64,000 nucleotides of DNA from Streptomyces sp. NRRL F-4489 (GCF_001509485.1 NZ_LLZI01000180.1:6136-70135), one strand, 5' to 3'. Shown: positions 8,420-17,516, counted from the stretch's first letter. The notes: generated from the sequence alone by a model not told the origin. A program made the numbers and translations.

Positions 8420-10804
8420 TTACGTACCCGTCAGGTGCTCGGGCCGTACCGGAGTCTTGTTGAGCTCCAGCCCGGTCGCGTTCCGGATCGCCGCGAGGAC
8501 GGCCGGGGTGGACGACAGGGTGGGAGCCTCACCGATACCGCGCAGGCCGTAGGGGGCGTGCTCATCGGCGAGTTCGAGCACGTCGACCGGGATGGTCGGG
8601 GTGTCGAGGATGGTGGGGATGAGGTAGTCCGTGAAGGAGGGGTTGCGCACCTTCGCGGTCTTGGGGTCGACGATGATCTCCTCCATCACCGCCACGCCCA
8701 GGCCCTGCGTGGTGCCGCCCTGGATCTGGCCGACGACGGAGAGCGGGTTGAGCGCCTTGCCGACGTCCTGGGCGCAGGCCAGTTCGATGACCTTGACCAG
8801 GCCCAGCTCGGTGTCCACCTCGACCACCGCGCGGTGCGCGGCGAAGGAGTACTGGACGTGGCCGTCGCCCTGGCCGGTCTTGAGGTCGAAGGCGACGGTG
8901 GGCCGGTGGCGCCACTCCGCCTCGACCTCGACGACCTCGCCCTCCAGCACGTCGGCCAGGTTCGCCAGGACCTCGCCGCCGTCGGTGACGACCTTGCCGC
9001 CCTCCAGGAGGAGTTCGGCGGTGGCCCACGCCGGGTGGAAGGTGCCCATCTTGCGGCGGCCGATCTCCAGGACCTTCTCGCGCACCAGCTCGCAGGCGTT
9101 CTTCACGGCGCCGCCGGTGACGTAGGTCTGGCGGGAGGCGGACGTGGAGCCGGCCGAGCCGACCTGGGTGTCGGCCGGGTGGATGGTGACCTGCGTGACG
9201 CCCAGCTCGGTGCGGGCGATCTGCGCGTGGACGGTGACGCCGCCCTGGCCGACCTCCGCCATCGCGGTGTGCACGGTGGCGACCGGCTCGCCGCCGATGA
9301 CCTCCATGCGCACCTTGGCGGTGGAGTAGTCGTCGAAGCCCTCGGAGAAGCCGACGTTCTTGATGCCGACGGCGTAGCCGACACCGCGGACGACGCCCTC
9401 GCCGTGCGTGGTGTTGGACAGGCCGCCGGGCAGCTGGCGGACGTCGGCGCCCTCGCTGGACTCCCACTGGCGCTCGGGCGGCAGCGGCATCGCCTTGATG
9501 CGGCGCAGCAGTTCGGCGACCGGGGCCGGCGAGTCGACCCGCTGGCCGGTCGGCATGAGCGTGCCCTGCTCCATGGCGTTGAGCTGCCGGAACTCGACCC
9601 GGTCCATCCCGAGCTTATCGGCCAGCTTGTCCATCTGCGCCTCGTACGCGAAGCACGCCTGGACCGCGCCGAAGCCGCGCATGGCGCCGCAGGGCGGGTT
9701 GTTGGTGTAGAGGGCCAGCGCCTCGATCTCCACGTCGTCGACCACGTACGGGCCCACGGACAGCGAGGAGGCGTTGCCGACGACGGCCGGGGAGGCGGAG
9801 GCGTAGGCGCCGCCGTCCAGCACGATCCGGCACTTGAGGTGGGTGAGCTTGCCGTCCTTGGTGGCGCCGTGCTCGTAGTAGAGCTTCGCCGGGTGGCGGT
9901 GGACGTGGCCGAAGAAGGACTCGAACCGGTTGTAGACGATCTTGACCGGCTTGCCGGTGTGCAGCGCCAGCAGGCAGGCGTGGATCTGCATCGAGATGTC
10001 CTCGCGGCCGCCGAAGGCGCCGCCGACGCCGGAGAGCGTCATCCGGACCTTCTCCTCGGGCAGGCCGAGCACCGGGGCGATCTGGCGCAGGTCCGAGTGC
10101 AGCCACTGGGTGGCGACGTAGAGGTCCACGCCGCCGTCCTCGGCCGGCACCGCGAGACCGGACTCCGGGCCGAGGAACGCCTGGTCCTGCATGCCGAAGG
10201 TGTACTCGCCCTCGACGATGACATCGGCGCGCTTGCGGGCCTCCGCGACATTGCCGCGGATGATCGGCTGGCGGTGCACGATGTTCGGGTGCGGGACGTG
10301 GCCGATGTGGTGGTCGTCGCGGTTCTCGTGGATCAGCGGCGCGTCCGCGGCGAGCGCGCTCGCCTCGTCGGTGACCAGCGGCAGCTGCCTGTAGTCGATC
10401 TTGATCTTGGCGGCGGCGCGGCGCGCGGTCTCCGGGTGGTCGGCGGCCACGATGGCCACCGGCTCGCCGTGGTGCCGGACCTTGCCGTGCGCCAGGACCG
10501 GGGTGTCCTCGATCTCCAGACCGTAGTTCTTCACGTCGGTCGGCAGGTCCTCGTAGGTGAGGACGGCGTAGACGCCGGGCTGGGCCAGGGCCTCGGAGGT
10601 GTCGATGGAGACGATCTCGGCGTGCGCCTCGGTGGAGCGGAGCGTGAAGCCCCACAGCATGTCCTCGTGCCACAGGTCCGAGGAGTAGGCGAATTCGCCG
10701 GTGACCTTCAGGGTGCCGTCGGGGCGCAGCGTGGATTCGCCGATTCCGCCCTTGGTCTTGCTGCCCTGGGTCAGGTTGGTGGGTGTACGGGTGACGCCGG
10801 CCAT
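8420..10804 (-). CDS. Xanthine dehydrogenase, molybdopterin-binding subunit
   Basis: A 794-aa large subunit of a three-polypeptide xanthine dehydrogenase, which oxidises hypoxanthine to xanthine and urate at the Mo centre. Seen: the N-terminal a/b hammerhead (DGTLKVTGEFAYSSDLWHEDMLWG, then PGVYAVLTYEDLP), the cofactor segment GVGGAFGGREDISMQIH (about residue 258), GAMRGFGAVQ, AEVGQGGVTVHAQIA, and near the C-terminus YGLRGIGEAP, whose glutamate corresponds to the catalytic base of the family. Its ATG follows the 2Fe-2S gene's stop by one base (TGACATG), so the genes are translationally coupled. Together with the PucR regulator and the purine permease, the context favours purine substrates over aldehydes. 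Confidence 0.92.
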   Translation of the reverse strand: MAGVTRTPTNLTQGSKTKGGIGESTLRPDGTLKVTGEFAYSSDLWHEDMLWGFTLRSTEAHAEIVSIDTSEALAQPGVYAVLTYEDLPTDVKNYGLEIEDTPVLAHGKVRHHGEPVAIVAADHPETARRAAAKIKIDYRQLPLVTDEASALAADAPLIHENRDDHHIGHVPHPNIVHRQPIIRGNVAEARKRADVIVEGEYTFGMQDQAFLGPESGLAVPAEDGGVDLYVATQWLHSDLRQIAPVLGLPEEKVRMTLSGVGGAFGGREDISMQIHACLLALHTGKPVKIVYNRFESFFGHVHRHPAKLYYEHGATKDGKLTHLKCRIVLDGGAYASASPAVVGNASSLSVGPYVVDDVEIEALALYTNNPPCGAMRGFGAVQACFAYEAQMDKLADKLGMDRVEFRQLNAMEQGTLMPTGQRVDSPAPVAELLRRIKAMPLPPERQWESSEGADVRQLPGGLSNTTHGEGVVRGVGYAVGIKNVGFSEGFDDYSTAKVRMEVIGGEPVATVHTAMAEVGQGGVTVHAQIARTELGVTQVTIHPADTQVGSAGSTSASRQTYVTGGAVKNACELVREKVLEIGRRKMGTFHPAWATAELLLEGGKVVTDGGEVLANLADVLEGEVVEVEAEWRHRPTVAFDLKTGQGDGHVQYSFAAHRAVVEVDTELGLVKVIELACAQDVGKALNPLSVVGQIQGGTTQGLGVAVMEEIIVDPKTAKVRNPSFTDYLIPTILDTPTIPVDVLELADEHAPYGLRGIGEAPTLSSTPAVLAAIRNATGLELNKTPVRPEHLTGT

Positions 10805-10805
10805 G

Positions 10806-11399
10806 TCAGACCCCCGTTCCTGCGGTCTCGGTCTCGCCGCGGGCGGCCGCGAGCCGTACCGCGTCGAGGATCTTCTCGTAACCCGTGCAGCGGCAGAGGT
10901 TGCCCGACAGGGCCTCCCGGATGTCCGCGTCGCTCGGGGAGGTGTTGCGCTCCAGCAGTTCGTCGGCGGCGACCAGCAGCCCCGGGGTGCAGAAACCGCA
11001 CTGCACGGCGCCGGCGTCGATGAACGCCTGCTGGATCGGGGAGAGGTCGGAGCCCTCGCCGGTCCGCGAGTCGGCGGGCTTGGCCTCCCACTGCTGGGCC
11101 TTGTTCAGCTCGGTGCCGCAGGCGCCGGACGCGCAGCCCTCGGAGCGCTGCTTGGCGAAGTCGGCCAGGCCCTCGACGGTCACCACCTCGCGGCCCTCGA
11201 CCTGACCGGCCGCGACCAGGCAGGAGCAGACCGGCACACCGTCCAGACGGACCGTGCACGATCCGCATTCGCCCTGCTCACAGGCGTTCTTCGAGCCCGG
11301 CAGGCCGAGCCGCTCGCGGAGCACGTACAGCAGGCTCTCGCCTTCCCAGACGTCGTCGGCCTCCTGCTTGCGGCCGTTGACGGTGAAATTCACGCGCAC
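10806..11399 (-). CDS. Xanthine dehydrogenase, 2Fe-2S subunit
   Basis: A 197-aa electron-transfer subunit with two 2Fe-2S clusters. The N-terminal plant-ferredoxin-type site is CEQGECGSC with a later C in PVCSC. The C-terminal helical domain has CGFCTPG and CRCTGYEKILDAV. Between them is an insert with extra cysteines (SEGCASGACGTELNK) that is longer than in many homologues. Start GTG at 11399 has GGGAGG 6 nt upstream and overlaps the FAD-subunit stop by 10 bp. The stop is one base before the Mo-subunit ATG. It passes electrons from Mo to the FAD subunit. Confidence 0.92.
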   Translation of the reverse strand: MRVNFTVNGRKQEADDVWEGESLLYVLRERLGLPGSKNACEQGECGSCTVRLDGVPVCSCLVAAGQVEGREVVTVEGLADFAKQRSEGCASGACGTELNKAQQWEAKPADSRTGEGSDLSPIQQAFIDAGAVQCGFCTPGLLVAADELLERNTSPSDADIREALSGNLCRCTGYEKILDAVRLAAARGETETAGTGV

Positions 11400-12292
11400 T
11401 GTGCGCCTCCCTTGGTGCCATGGGCGTTGCCGCGGTAGGACTCCCAGGTCCAGCCGAGGGTGCGGCGCGCCATGATGCCCACGGCGTGCCGGCGGTACTT
11501 GGCGCTGCCGCGCACATCGTCGATCGGGTTGCAGGCGCCGGACGCCAGCTGCGCGAACTGCTTGGCGACGGACGGCGGGATCGGCTTGCCGGACTCCCAG
11601 AAGCCGCCGTCCTCCAGCGCCGCGGCCAGAAACGTCTCCGCCTCCTTGGCCCGAACGGGTGTGGGCGCGGCCGATCCGATGCCGGTGCGGACCGTGCGGG
11701 TCTCGGGGTGCAGCGCGATACCGAAGGCGCACACCGCGATCACCATCGCGTTGCGGGTGCCGACCTTGGAGAACTGCTGCGGCCCGTCGGCCTTGGGCAG
11801 GTGCACGGCGCGGATCAGCTCGTCGGCGGCGAGCGCGTTGCGCTTGACGCCGACGTAGAACTCGTCGATCGGGATCATGCGGACACCGCGCTCGGCGGAC
11901 TCCACCTCGACCTCGCAGCCGGAGGCCAGCAGCGCCGGGTGGGCGTCACCGGCGGGGGAGGCGGTGCCGAGGTTGCCCCCGACGCCGCCGCGGTTGCGGA
12001 TCTGCGGGGAGGCGACGGTGTGCGAGGCCAGGGCCAGGCCCGGCAGCTCGGCCCGGAGGTTCTCCATGATCTTGGTGTACGAAACGGAGGCACCCAGACG
12101 GACGGTCTTCTCCCCGGCCTCCCACTCGTACAGGTCGCCGATCCGGTTCAGGTCGAGCAGGTACTCCGGGCGGCGGTGGTCGAAGTTGATCTCGACCATC
12201 ACGTCCGTACCGCCCGCGATGGGCACAGCGGTAGGGTGCTCTGCCTTGGCGGCGAGCGCCTCCTCCCAGCTGGCGGGGCGAAGGAAGTCCAT
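11390..12292 (-). CDS. Xanthine dehydrogenase, FAD-binding subunit
   Basis: A 300-aa CoxM/XdhB-type flavoprotein subunit. Seen: the FAD pyrophosphate-binding motif PIAGGTDVMVEI (about residues 25-35), RNRGGVGGNLGTASPAGDAHPALLA (about 95-120), and a CO-dehydrogenase flavoprotein C-terminal domain. It lacks the four-cysteine insert present in the other FAD subunit of this window (56378-57364), so it should not carry the extra 4Fe-4S cluster. ATG at 12292 has AAGAGG upstream. It is the first gene of the operon FAD, 2Fe-2S, Mo, permease, xdhC, with a divergent pucR-type gene 261 bp away. Confidence 0.92.
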   Translation of the reverse strand: MDFLRPASWEEALAAKAEHPTAVPIAGGTDVMVEINFDHRRPEYLLDLNRIGDLYEWEAGEKTVRLGASVSYTKIMENLRAELPGLALASHTVASPQIRNRGGVGGNLGTASPAGDAHPALLASGCEVEVESAERGVRMIPIDEFYVGVKRNALAADELIRAVHLPKADGPQQFSKVGTRNAMVIAVCAFGIALHPETRTVRTGIGSAAPTPVRAKEAETFLAAALEDGGFWESGKPIPPSVAKQFAQLASGACNPIDDVRGSAKYRRHAVGIMARRTLGWTWESYRGNAHGTKGGAQCA

Positions 12293-12553
12293 GGTTGGCC
12301 TCTTCTACGAAATGGGGTCGTTCGCTGCTCCCGGCGGGACCTTCGGCCCTCGTCACCGGGGAGTCGTTCATGTCTTGTTAACGCGGTTGGGCTTAGTGAA
12401 CGCGCACTGCACCCACCCGGTGCAGTCACCGAAACCATGAAGCGGTTGGCTGGCCACGCTGCCCGTCTTGTAGATTCGAACGAAAGACGAGGGATCACAA
12501 CCTCGCGGCATTCCACCGGCAACACGAGACAGCACAGAACGGCGGGCGAGGTC

Positions 12554-14215
12554 ATGCGGCTCCGCGCACTCCTGGACACACACACTCTGGGCCTGAAGCT
12601 CCTCGGGGGCGAGGAGGAGCTGGACCGCACCGTCCGTGGCGTGATGACCACCGACCTGCGGGACCCCAGCCGCTACCTCTCCGGCGGCGAGCTGGTCCTG
12701 ACCGGCCTGGCCTGGCGCCGGGACCCGGACGACTCCGAGCGGTTCGTCCGCATCCTGGCCGGCGCCGGGGTCGCCGGGCTGGGCGCCGGCGAGGCGGAGC
12801 TGGGCGCCATCCCGGACGACCTGGTGCAGGCGTGCGTCCGGCACCGGCTGCCGCTCTTCGCGGTCGACGAGACGGTCTCGTTCGCCTCGATCACCGAGTA
12901 CGTGGTGCGGCAGGTCTCCAGCGAGCGGGCCGGCGACCTGGCCGCGGTGGTGGACCGGCACCGCCGCCTGATGACGTCCGGACCGGCCGGCGGCGGCCCC
13001 GAGGTCGTCCTGGACCTGCTCGGCTCCGACCTGGACCTGCGGGCCTGGGTGCTCTCCCCCACCGGCCGGCAGATCGCCGGCTCGTCGCTGGCCGGCGCCG
13101 GCCCGGAACTGCCCGCCGAGCTGGCCGCCCGGCTGGCCGGCGAGCACCTGGCCGCCGCCCGCGCGGGCCGCCGCGGCCCGCACCGGATCTCGCTGGCCGG
13201 CGCCACGTACTCGCTCTTCCCGATCCGCCACGAGGGCCGCGACCTGCGGCAGACGCTGCTCAGCGACTGGCTGCTGGCGGTCGAGGCGGACGCCGGGGAC
13301 TGGCCCGAGGAGCGGCTGGACCTGCTGCACGGCGTCACCCAGCTGATCGCGGTCGAACGGGACCGCCGGGACGCCGCCCGCACGGTCCGCCGGCGGCTGG
13401 CCCAGGAGGTCCTGGAGCTGGTGCAGACCGGCGCGCCGCCGGCCGAGATCGCCGCCCGCCTGCGGGTGGCCGCGCCGGTCCTGCTGCCCGGGCTGGGCGC
13501 CGCCCCGCACTGGCAGATCGTGGTGGCGCGGGTCGAGTGGGAGGGCGGCGACGTGCCCGGCGGCCCGGTGGCGCAGAGCCTGCTGGAGGAGGTGCTGGTC
13601 GACCCCGGCACGTTCGGCCCGGAGCCGTCGGACCGGATCGCGGTGGCGCACACCGGCGACGAGGCGGTGGCGCTGGTGCCGCTGCCCGCCGTCCCGGAGG
13701 ACGGCGCCGGCGCGGCGGACGGCCTGCACGCCGGCCAGCTGCTGCGGGCCATCCGCGAGCCGCTGGGCCGCGGACTGGCCGACGACGGCCGGCTGACGGT
13801 CGGCGTCAGCGCCTCGGTGCACTCCGCCGAGGGGCTGCGCGGCGCCCTGGAGGAGGCCCGGCACGCCCGCCGGGTCGCCGCCGCCCGCCCCGGCCGGGTC
13901 TGCGCCGCCGGCCACGAGGAGCTGGCCTCGCACGTGCTGCTGCTGCCGTTCGTCCCGGACGACGTGCGGCGCGCCTTCACCGCCCGCCTGCTGGACCCGC
14001 TGCGCGACTACGACCGCCGGCACCGCGCCGAGCTGATCCCGACGCTGGAGGCGTTCCTGGACTGCGACGGCTCCTGGACGCGCTGCGCCACCCGCCTCCA
14101 CCTGCACGTCAACACCCTGCGCTACCGCGTCGGGCGGATCGAGCAGCTGACCGGCCGGGACCTCTCGCGGCTGGAGGACAAGCTGGACTTCTTCCTGGCG
14201 CTGCGGATGTCGTGA
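12554..14215 (+). CDS. pucR: PucR-family transcriptional regulator of purine catabolism
   Basis: A 553-aa regulator with the PucR layout. The N-terminal ligand domain (MRLRALLDTHTLGLKLLGGEEELDRTVRGVMTTDLRDPSRYLSGGELVLTG) is typical. It is followed by a middle GGDEF-like CdaR region and a C-terminal helix-turn-helix from about residue 513 (TRLHLHVNTLRYRVGRIEQLTGRDL). ATG at 12554 has GCGAGG just upstream; the frame is open far upstream but with no family sequence. It is divergent from the xanthine dehydrogenase operon, the standard arrangement for a regulator sensing purine degradation status. Whether it activates or represses cannot be seen. The 261-bp spacer should hold both promoters. Confidence 0.88.
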   Translation: MRLRALLDTHTLGLKLLGGEEELDRTVRGVMTTDLRDPSRYLSGGELVLTGLAWRRDPDDSERFVRILAGAGVAGLGAGEAELGAIPDDLVQACVRHRLPLFAVDETVSFASITEYVVRQVSSERAGDLAAVVDRHRRLMTSGPAGGGPEVVLDLLGSDLDLRAWVLSPTGRQIAGSSLAGAGPELPAELAARLAGEHLAAARAGRRGPHRISLAGATYSLFPIRHEGRDLRQTLLSDWLLAVEADAGDWPEERLDLLHGVTQLIAVERDRRDAARTVRRRLAQEVLELVQTGAPPAEIAARLRVAAPVLLPGLGAAPHWQIVVARVEWEGGDVPGGPVAQSLLEEVLVDPGTFGPEPSDRIAVAHTGDEAVALVPLPAVPEDGAGAADGLHAGQLLRAIREPLGRGLADDGRLTVGVSASVHSAEGLRGALEEARHARRVAAARPGRVCAAGHEELASHVLLLPFVPDDVRRAFTARLLDPLRDYDRRHRAELIPTLEAFLDCDGSWTRCATRLHLHVNTLRYRVGRIEQLTGRDLSRLEDKLDFFLALRMS

Positions 14216-14295
14216 CGCCGGGCTGATGTGGCGTCAGCTGACGCCGGGTCTGGCCCGTTCGGGGTACCACGATCGGGCGGCAGCGGACCGGGGGT

Positions 14296-14333
14296 GCGGG
14301 GCGGTACGGGCCGGCGGGCCGGTGCCGCCCCGC
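14296..14333 (+). terminator. Terminator of the pucR-type gene
   Basis: Inverted repeat of 11 bp with one G-U pair (14296-14306 with 14323-14333, GCGGGGCGGTA/TGCCGCCCCGC). The loop is 16 nt and contains a smaller CCGG/CCGG stem. It lies 80 nt after the stop codon. Confidence 0.55.
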
Positions 14334-14505
14334 CGCCGTACGGCCGCGCCGCCTCGGCCGAAACGCCGCATACCGGCCACCGCGGCCGCCCCGAGCGATT
14401 GTGAATTCTTTCACCCGCCCCCTTGGCCCGGCGGCGGGATTCGTGCTGAGATGCGCGCACAGCATCCTGCATTCCCGTCTCAATGGCGCGCTCGGGGAGG
14501 GCACT

Positions 14506-15378
14506 GTGGCGGATACCGCCATGCCAGGATCCGCGGATCCCGCGGATGCCATCAACGCCGCGGACGCGGTTCCGGTCCCGCCACCGCGGCCGGCCGCCGC
14601 ACCGCCGCCGGTGACCGGCCCCGAGGCCGCCGACCCCCTCGACCGCGCGGTGTGGCGACTGCGCTCCCGGGGCTGCTGGCTCGACGCCGCCGCCCTGCTG
14701 GAGCCGTACGCCGCCCGGCGGGCGTCCGCGGCGCTGCGCCGGGCCGCGCTCCTGGTGGAGCGCTGCATGTTCACCGCGAGCGGCTGGGCCGAGGCCGAGG
14801 ACGCGCTGCGCGCCGCCGAGGCGCTGGCCGGCGACGACGACGAGCGCGGCGCCGCCGCCTGCGAACGGGGCCAGCTCGCCTACACCTCCACCGTGCTCGG
14901 CGTCCGCGACCGGGCCGACGAGGCGCGCTCGGCGCTGGGCCGGGCCGCCGCGCTGCTCGCCCCGGACGCGGCCGGCCGCCCGCTGCTGGACTTCCGGCGC
15001 GGGCTGCTGGCCGAGCACCTCGCCGACAGCCCGGACGCCGCCCGGGCCGCGTACCGCCGCGCGCACGCCGGCGCCACCGCCCGCGGCGACGCGTTACTGC
15101 TCTCCTTCACCTGGCGCCATCTGGCCGGACTCGCCCTGCGTGACGGGGAGTTGGCCGAGGCCCGGCACGGTTTCACCGAGTCCCTGCGGATCCGCGAGGA
15201 GCTGGGATTCCTGGTCGGCACCGCCCCGGCGCTGGCGGCGCTGGCCGACGCCGCGCCCGAGGACGAGGCGGTGCGGCTGCGCACCGAGGCCGCCCGGCTG
15301 TTCCGGCTCATGGGCGGCGTCCCCACCTGGCTCGCGGCCCAGCTCCCGCCGCCGCCACCGGAGCCGGAGCGGTCGTAG
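14506..15378 (+). CDS. TPR-like protein of unknown function with a TTA (bldA) codon
   Basis: A 290-aa protein I cannot assign. After an alanine/proline-rich start it is nearly all amphipathic helix pairs with tetratricopeptide-like spacing (GWAEAEDALRAAEALAGDDDERGAAACERGQLAY; SPDAARAAYRRAHAGATARGDALLLSFTWRHLAGLALRDGELAEARHGFTESLRIREELG), as in MalT/AfsR-type repeat regions. GTG at 14506 has GGGGAGG 5 nt upstream; the open frame starts earlier (14401) without a ribosome site. Codon 197 (15094-15096) is TTA, the rare leucine codon read by the bldA tRNA in Streptomyces, so its translation may be developmentally limited. No DNA-binding or enzymatic motif is visible. It ends in a proline-rich tail. 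Confidence 0.7.
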   Translation: MADTAMPGSADPADAINAADAVPVPPPRPAAAPPPVTGPEAADPLDRAVWRLRSRGCWLDAAALLEPYAARRASAALRRAALLVERCMFTASGWAEAEDALRAAEALAGDDDERGAAACERGQLAYTSTVLGVRDRADEARSALGRAAALLAPDAAGRPLLDFRRGLLAEHLADSPDAARAAYRRAHAGATARGDALLLSFTWRHLAGLALRDGELAEARHGFTESLRIREELGFLVGTAPALAALADAAPEDEAVRLRTEAARLFRLMGGVPTWLAAQLPPPPPEPERS

Positions 15379-15678
15379 CCGGGTCCGCGACGAGCCTCCG
15401 GGCACCCGCCGCGGCCGGACGATGCCGTTCCGCCGCGCGTCAACCCCCCGGCCTCGGCCATGCCACGCCCCGCGCCGTTTGGCCGGTTCTTTGCGGTGCG
15501 GGCGGCGGATCGGCCGGGCCGCGGTGGCTGCCGCCGCCCCCGGGCCGCCGACCGGTCGGTAGCGCCACGCCCCACCGGCCCCGAGAATGGCCACAAGTCG
15601 CACTGCGGCCCGCCAGGTGCGGCCTGGATGCTGGTCCGCGTCCAGCTCCCTTTGGCACGCCTTCCGAGGAGGCCCACC
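15379..15678. other. Non-coding spacer before the methyltransferase-like gene
   Basis: 300 bp without a supportable gene. It is G+C-rich and contains no clear promoter hexamers or strong terminator. The only clear element is the ribosome binding site GAGGAGG just before the GTG at 15679. An S-adenosylhomocysteine riboswitch was considered because of the neighbouring gene but not found. Confidence 0.4.
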
Positions 15679-16548
15679 GTGGCAGGAGTGGCCCATACCG
15701 GCACCGACTGGGGCAAGGCACATTTCGAGTCGATCTACAACTGCCCTGATCCGCGCCGGTACTTCAGCACGCTGCACCCCCTCGACTACCAGATCCCGCA
15801 CCACGGCCAGGCGGTGTTCCGCGCGCTGGCCGACGCCCTGCGGCGGCGGCGCGGCGACCGGCCGCCGCTGCGCGTCGTGGACCTCTGCTGCTCCTACGGG
15901 GTCAACGCCGCGCTGCTCAACCACCGGGTGACCCTCGACGACCTCTACCGCCGCTACGCCCAGGGCGGCGCGGGCACCGCGGCCGGCGAGCGGCTGGCCC
16001 GTGCGGACCGCGCCTACTTCGCCGGCCGCCGCCTCCCCGGGGCGGCCCGGGTGACCGGCATCGACGCCGCCGAGCACGCGGTGGGCTATGCCGAGGCGGC
16101 CGGCCTGCTCGACCGCGGCTTCGCGGAGAACCTCGAGCTGGCCGCGCCCGGCCCCGCGCTGTGCCGGGAGCTGGCCGGCACCGAGCTGATCACCGTCACC
16201 GGCGGCGTCGGCTACATCACCGCCCGCACCTTCGGACACCTCGTGGACTGCGTCGCGGCGCCGCCCTGGGTCGCCGCGTTCGTACTGCGCACCGTGTCGT
16301 ACCGGCCGATCTCCGAGGTGCTGGCGCGCGCCGGGCTGGTGACCGAGCGGGTGACCACCCGGACGTTCCGGCAGCGGCGGTTCGCGGACGACGCCGAGCG
16401 GCGGGCCGCGCTGGACGCGCTGGCGGCCCGGGGGCTGACCGTCGGCGGCAAGGAGGCCGACGGCTTCTACCACGCCGAGCTGTACGTCTCCCGCCCGGCC
16501 GCCGACGTCGCGGCCCTCCCGCTGGCGGAACTGCTGCCGGCGCTCTGA
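15679..16548 (+). CDS. SAM-dependent methyltransferase-like protein
   Basis: A 289-aa protein with a class I methyltransferase-like fold. Motif I is LRVVDLCCSYGVNAALLNHR (about residue 70), followed by an ARVTGIDAAEHAVGYAEAAGL acidic-loop segment (D for SAM ribose) and an ELITVTGGVGYIT strand in the position of motif IV. The N-terminal DWGKAHFESIYNCPDPRRYFSTLHPLDYQIPHHGQ is distinctive. The target is unknown. GTG at 15679 has GAGGAGG 7 nt upstream; an upstream open frame has no site. It is convergent with the GntR gene, 27 bp apart. The CCSYG version of motif I is unusual, so catalysis should not be taken for granted. Confidence 0.72.
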   Translation: MAGVAHTGTDWGKAHFESIYNCPDPRRYFSTLHPLDYQIPHHGQAVFRALADALRRRRGDRPPLRVVDLCCSYGVNAALLNHRVTLDDLYRRYAQGGAGTAAGERLARADRAYFAGRRLPGAARVTGIDAAEHAVGYAEAAGLLDRGFAENLELAAPGPALCRELAGTELITVTGGVGYITARTFGHLVDCVAAPPWVAAFVLRTVSYRPISEVLARAGLVTERVTTRTFRQRRFADDAERRAALDALAARGLTVGGKEADGFYHAELYVSRPAADVAALPLAELLPAL

Positions 16549-16575
16549 AGGGGCGAAACCTCCGTACCGGCGTCC

Positions 16576-17319
16576 TCAGTGCGGGTGCCGGGCCGCCGAC
16601 AGGTGCTCGCGGGCGATCCGTTCCGCCACCGCGTCCTCGCGGGCGATCAGGGCGTCGAGGAGCGCGGTGTGCTCGGAGGCGTCGGCCAGCAGCTCGGCGG
16701 TACGCGGCCGGGCGCCGGCGCCCGCCGACCACTGCGCGCGGCGCAGCAGCTCACCGGCGACCTGGGTGAGCCGGCGGTTCCCGGTGAGCGCCATCAGCGC
16801 CTGGTGGAAGGCGTGGTCGGCGTCGGCGTAGCCCGCCAGGTCGCCGCGGGCCGCCGCGGCCACCCCCTCCTCGGCCAGCGGGCGCAGCTCCTCCCAGCGC
16901 TCCGGCGGCACCGCCCGGGCCAGCCGCACGACCGCGGGCACCTCCAGCAGGGTGCGGACCTCGGCCAGCTCCGCGAGGTCCCGGGGGCTGCCCTCGCACA
17001 CCCGGAAGCCGCGGTTGGGCACCACCTCGACCGCGCCCTCCCCGGCGAGCTGCTGCATCGCCTCGCGCACCGGGGTCGCCGAGACGCCGTACCGCTCGGC
17101 CAGGACGGGCGCCGAGTACACCTCGCCGGGCAGCAGCTCCCCGGCGGTCAGCGCCCGGCGCAGCGCGTCCAGGACCTGGCCGCGGACCGAGTGGCGGCGC
17201 GGCCGCCGGGGCGCGGCCGGTCCACCGCCGGCGGGCGGCTCGGCGCGGCCGGCGCCGGCGGCCTGGGCGGGCAGCCACAGCCGGGGGTGCGGCAGCGGTT
17301 CCGCGGTGCCCTGCTCCAT
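16576..17319 (-). CDS. GntR-family regulator (FCD subfamily)
   Basis: A 247-aa repressor-type regulator. A proline/alanine-rich N-terminal tail of about 40 residues precedes the winged helix HSVRGQVLDALRRALTAGELLPGEVYSAPVLAERYGVSATPVREAMQQLAGEGAVEVVPNRGFRV. The FCD ligand-binding domain (ELAEVRTLLEVPAVVRLA; DADHAFHQALMALTGNRRL; EHTALLDALIARED) then follows with metal-ligand-like D and H residues. ATG at 17319 has AGGAGGA 7 nt upstream. It is divergent from the FhuF-like gene, but that gene carries its own iron box. The effector, probably a carboxylate, is unknown. Confidence 0.88.
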   Translation of the reverse strand: MEQGTAEPLPHPRLWLPAQAAGAGRAEPPAGGGPAAPRRPRRHSVRGQVLDALRRALTAGELLPGEVYSAPVLAERYGVSATPVREAMQQLAGEGAVEVVPNRGFRVCEGSPRDLAELAEVRTLLEVPAVVRLARAVPPERWEELRPLAEEGVAAAARGDLAGYADADHAFHQALMALTGNRRLTQVAGELLRRAQWSAGAGARPRTAELLADASEHTALLDALIAREDAVAERIAREHLSAARHPH

Positions 17320-17469
17320 GTGGGTTCCTCCTGCTGACGGCTGTGCGGGGGCCGGCCGCCGCGCCCCACCGGCCGGGCGGACGGAACGGGACCCGGGCGG
17401 CGGGCCCCAGCACCATAAGCGCCCGGGGCACCGGTTCACATCTCGGCGGGCGCGGGTAGGGATCTCCGA

Positions 17470-17488
17470 TAAGGTAAGCCTTACCTGT
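17470..17488 (+). promoter_or_regulatory. Iron box (DmdR/IdeR-type operator)
   Basis: A 19-bp site with a perfect 7-bp palindrome around one central base (17472-17486, AGGTAAGCCTTACCT). It matches the actinobacterial DtxR/IdeR/DmdR core TTAGGTTAGGCTAACCTAA in arms and spacing. It lies 30 bp before the ATG of the FhuF-like gene, where a bound repressor would block transcription when iron is plentiful. Confidence 0.8.
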
Positions 17489-17516
17489 CAACGCTCGCGA
17501 TTCGGTGGTCCCCCGC

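Noticed and set aside
15379..15678. S-adenosylhomocysteine riboswitch before the methyltransferase-like gene
   Set aside because: CCGAGGAGG resembles its first block, but it is simply the ribosome binding site; no matching downstream core or pseudoknot was found.
14506..16548. Secondary-metabolite cluster around the TPR and methyltransferase-like genes
   Set aside because: No synthase, NRPS, terpene or precursor-peptide gene is near; two genes alone do not support it.
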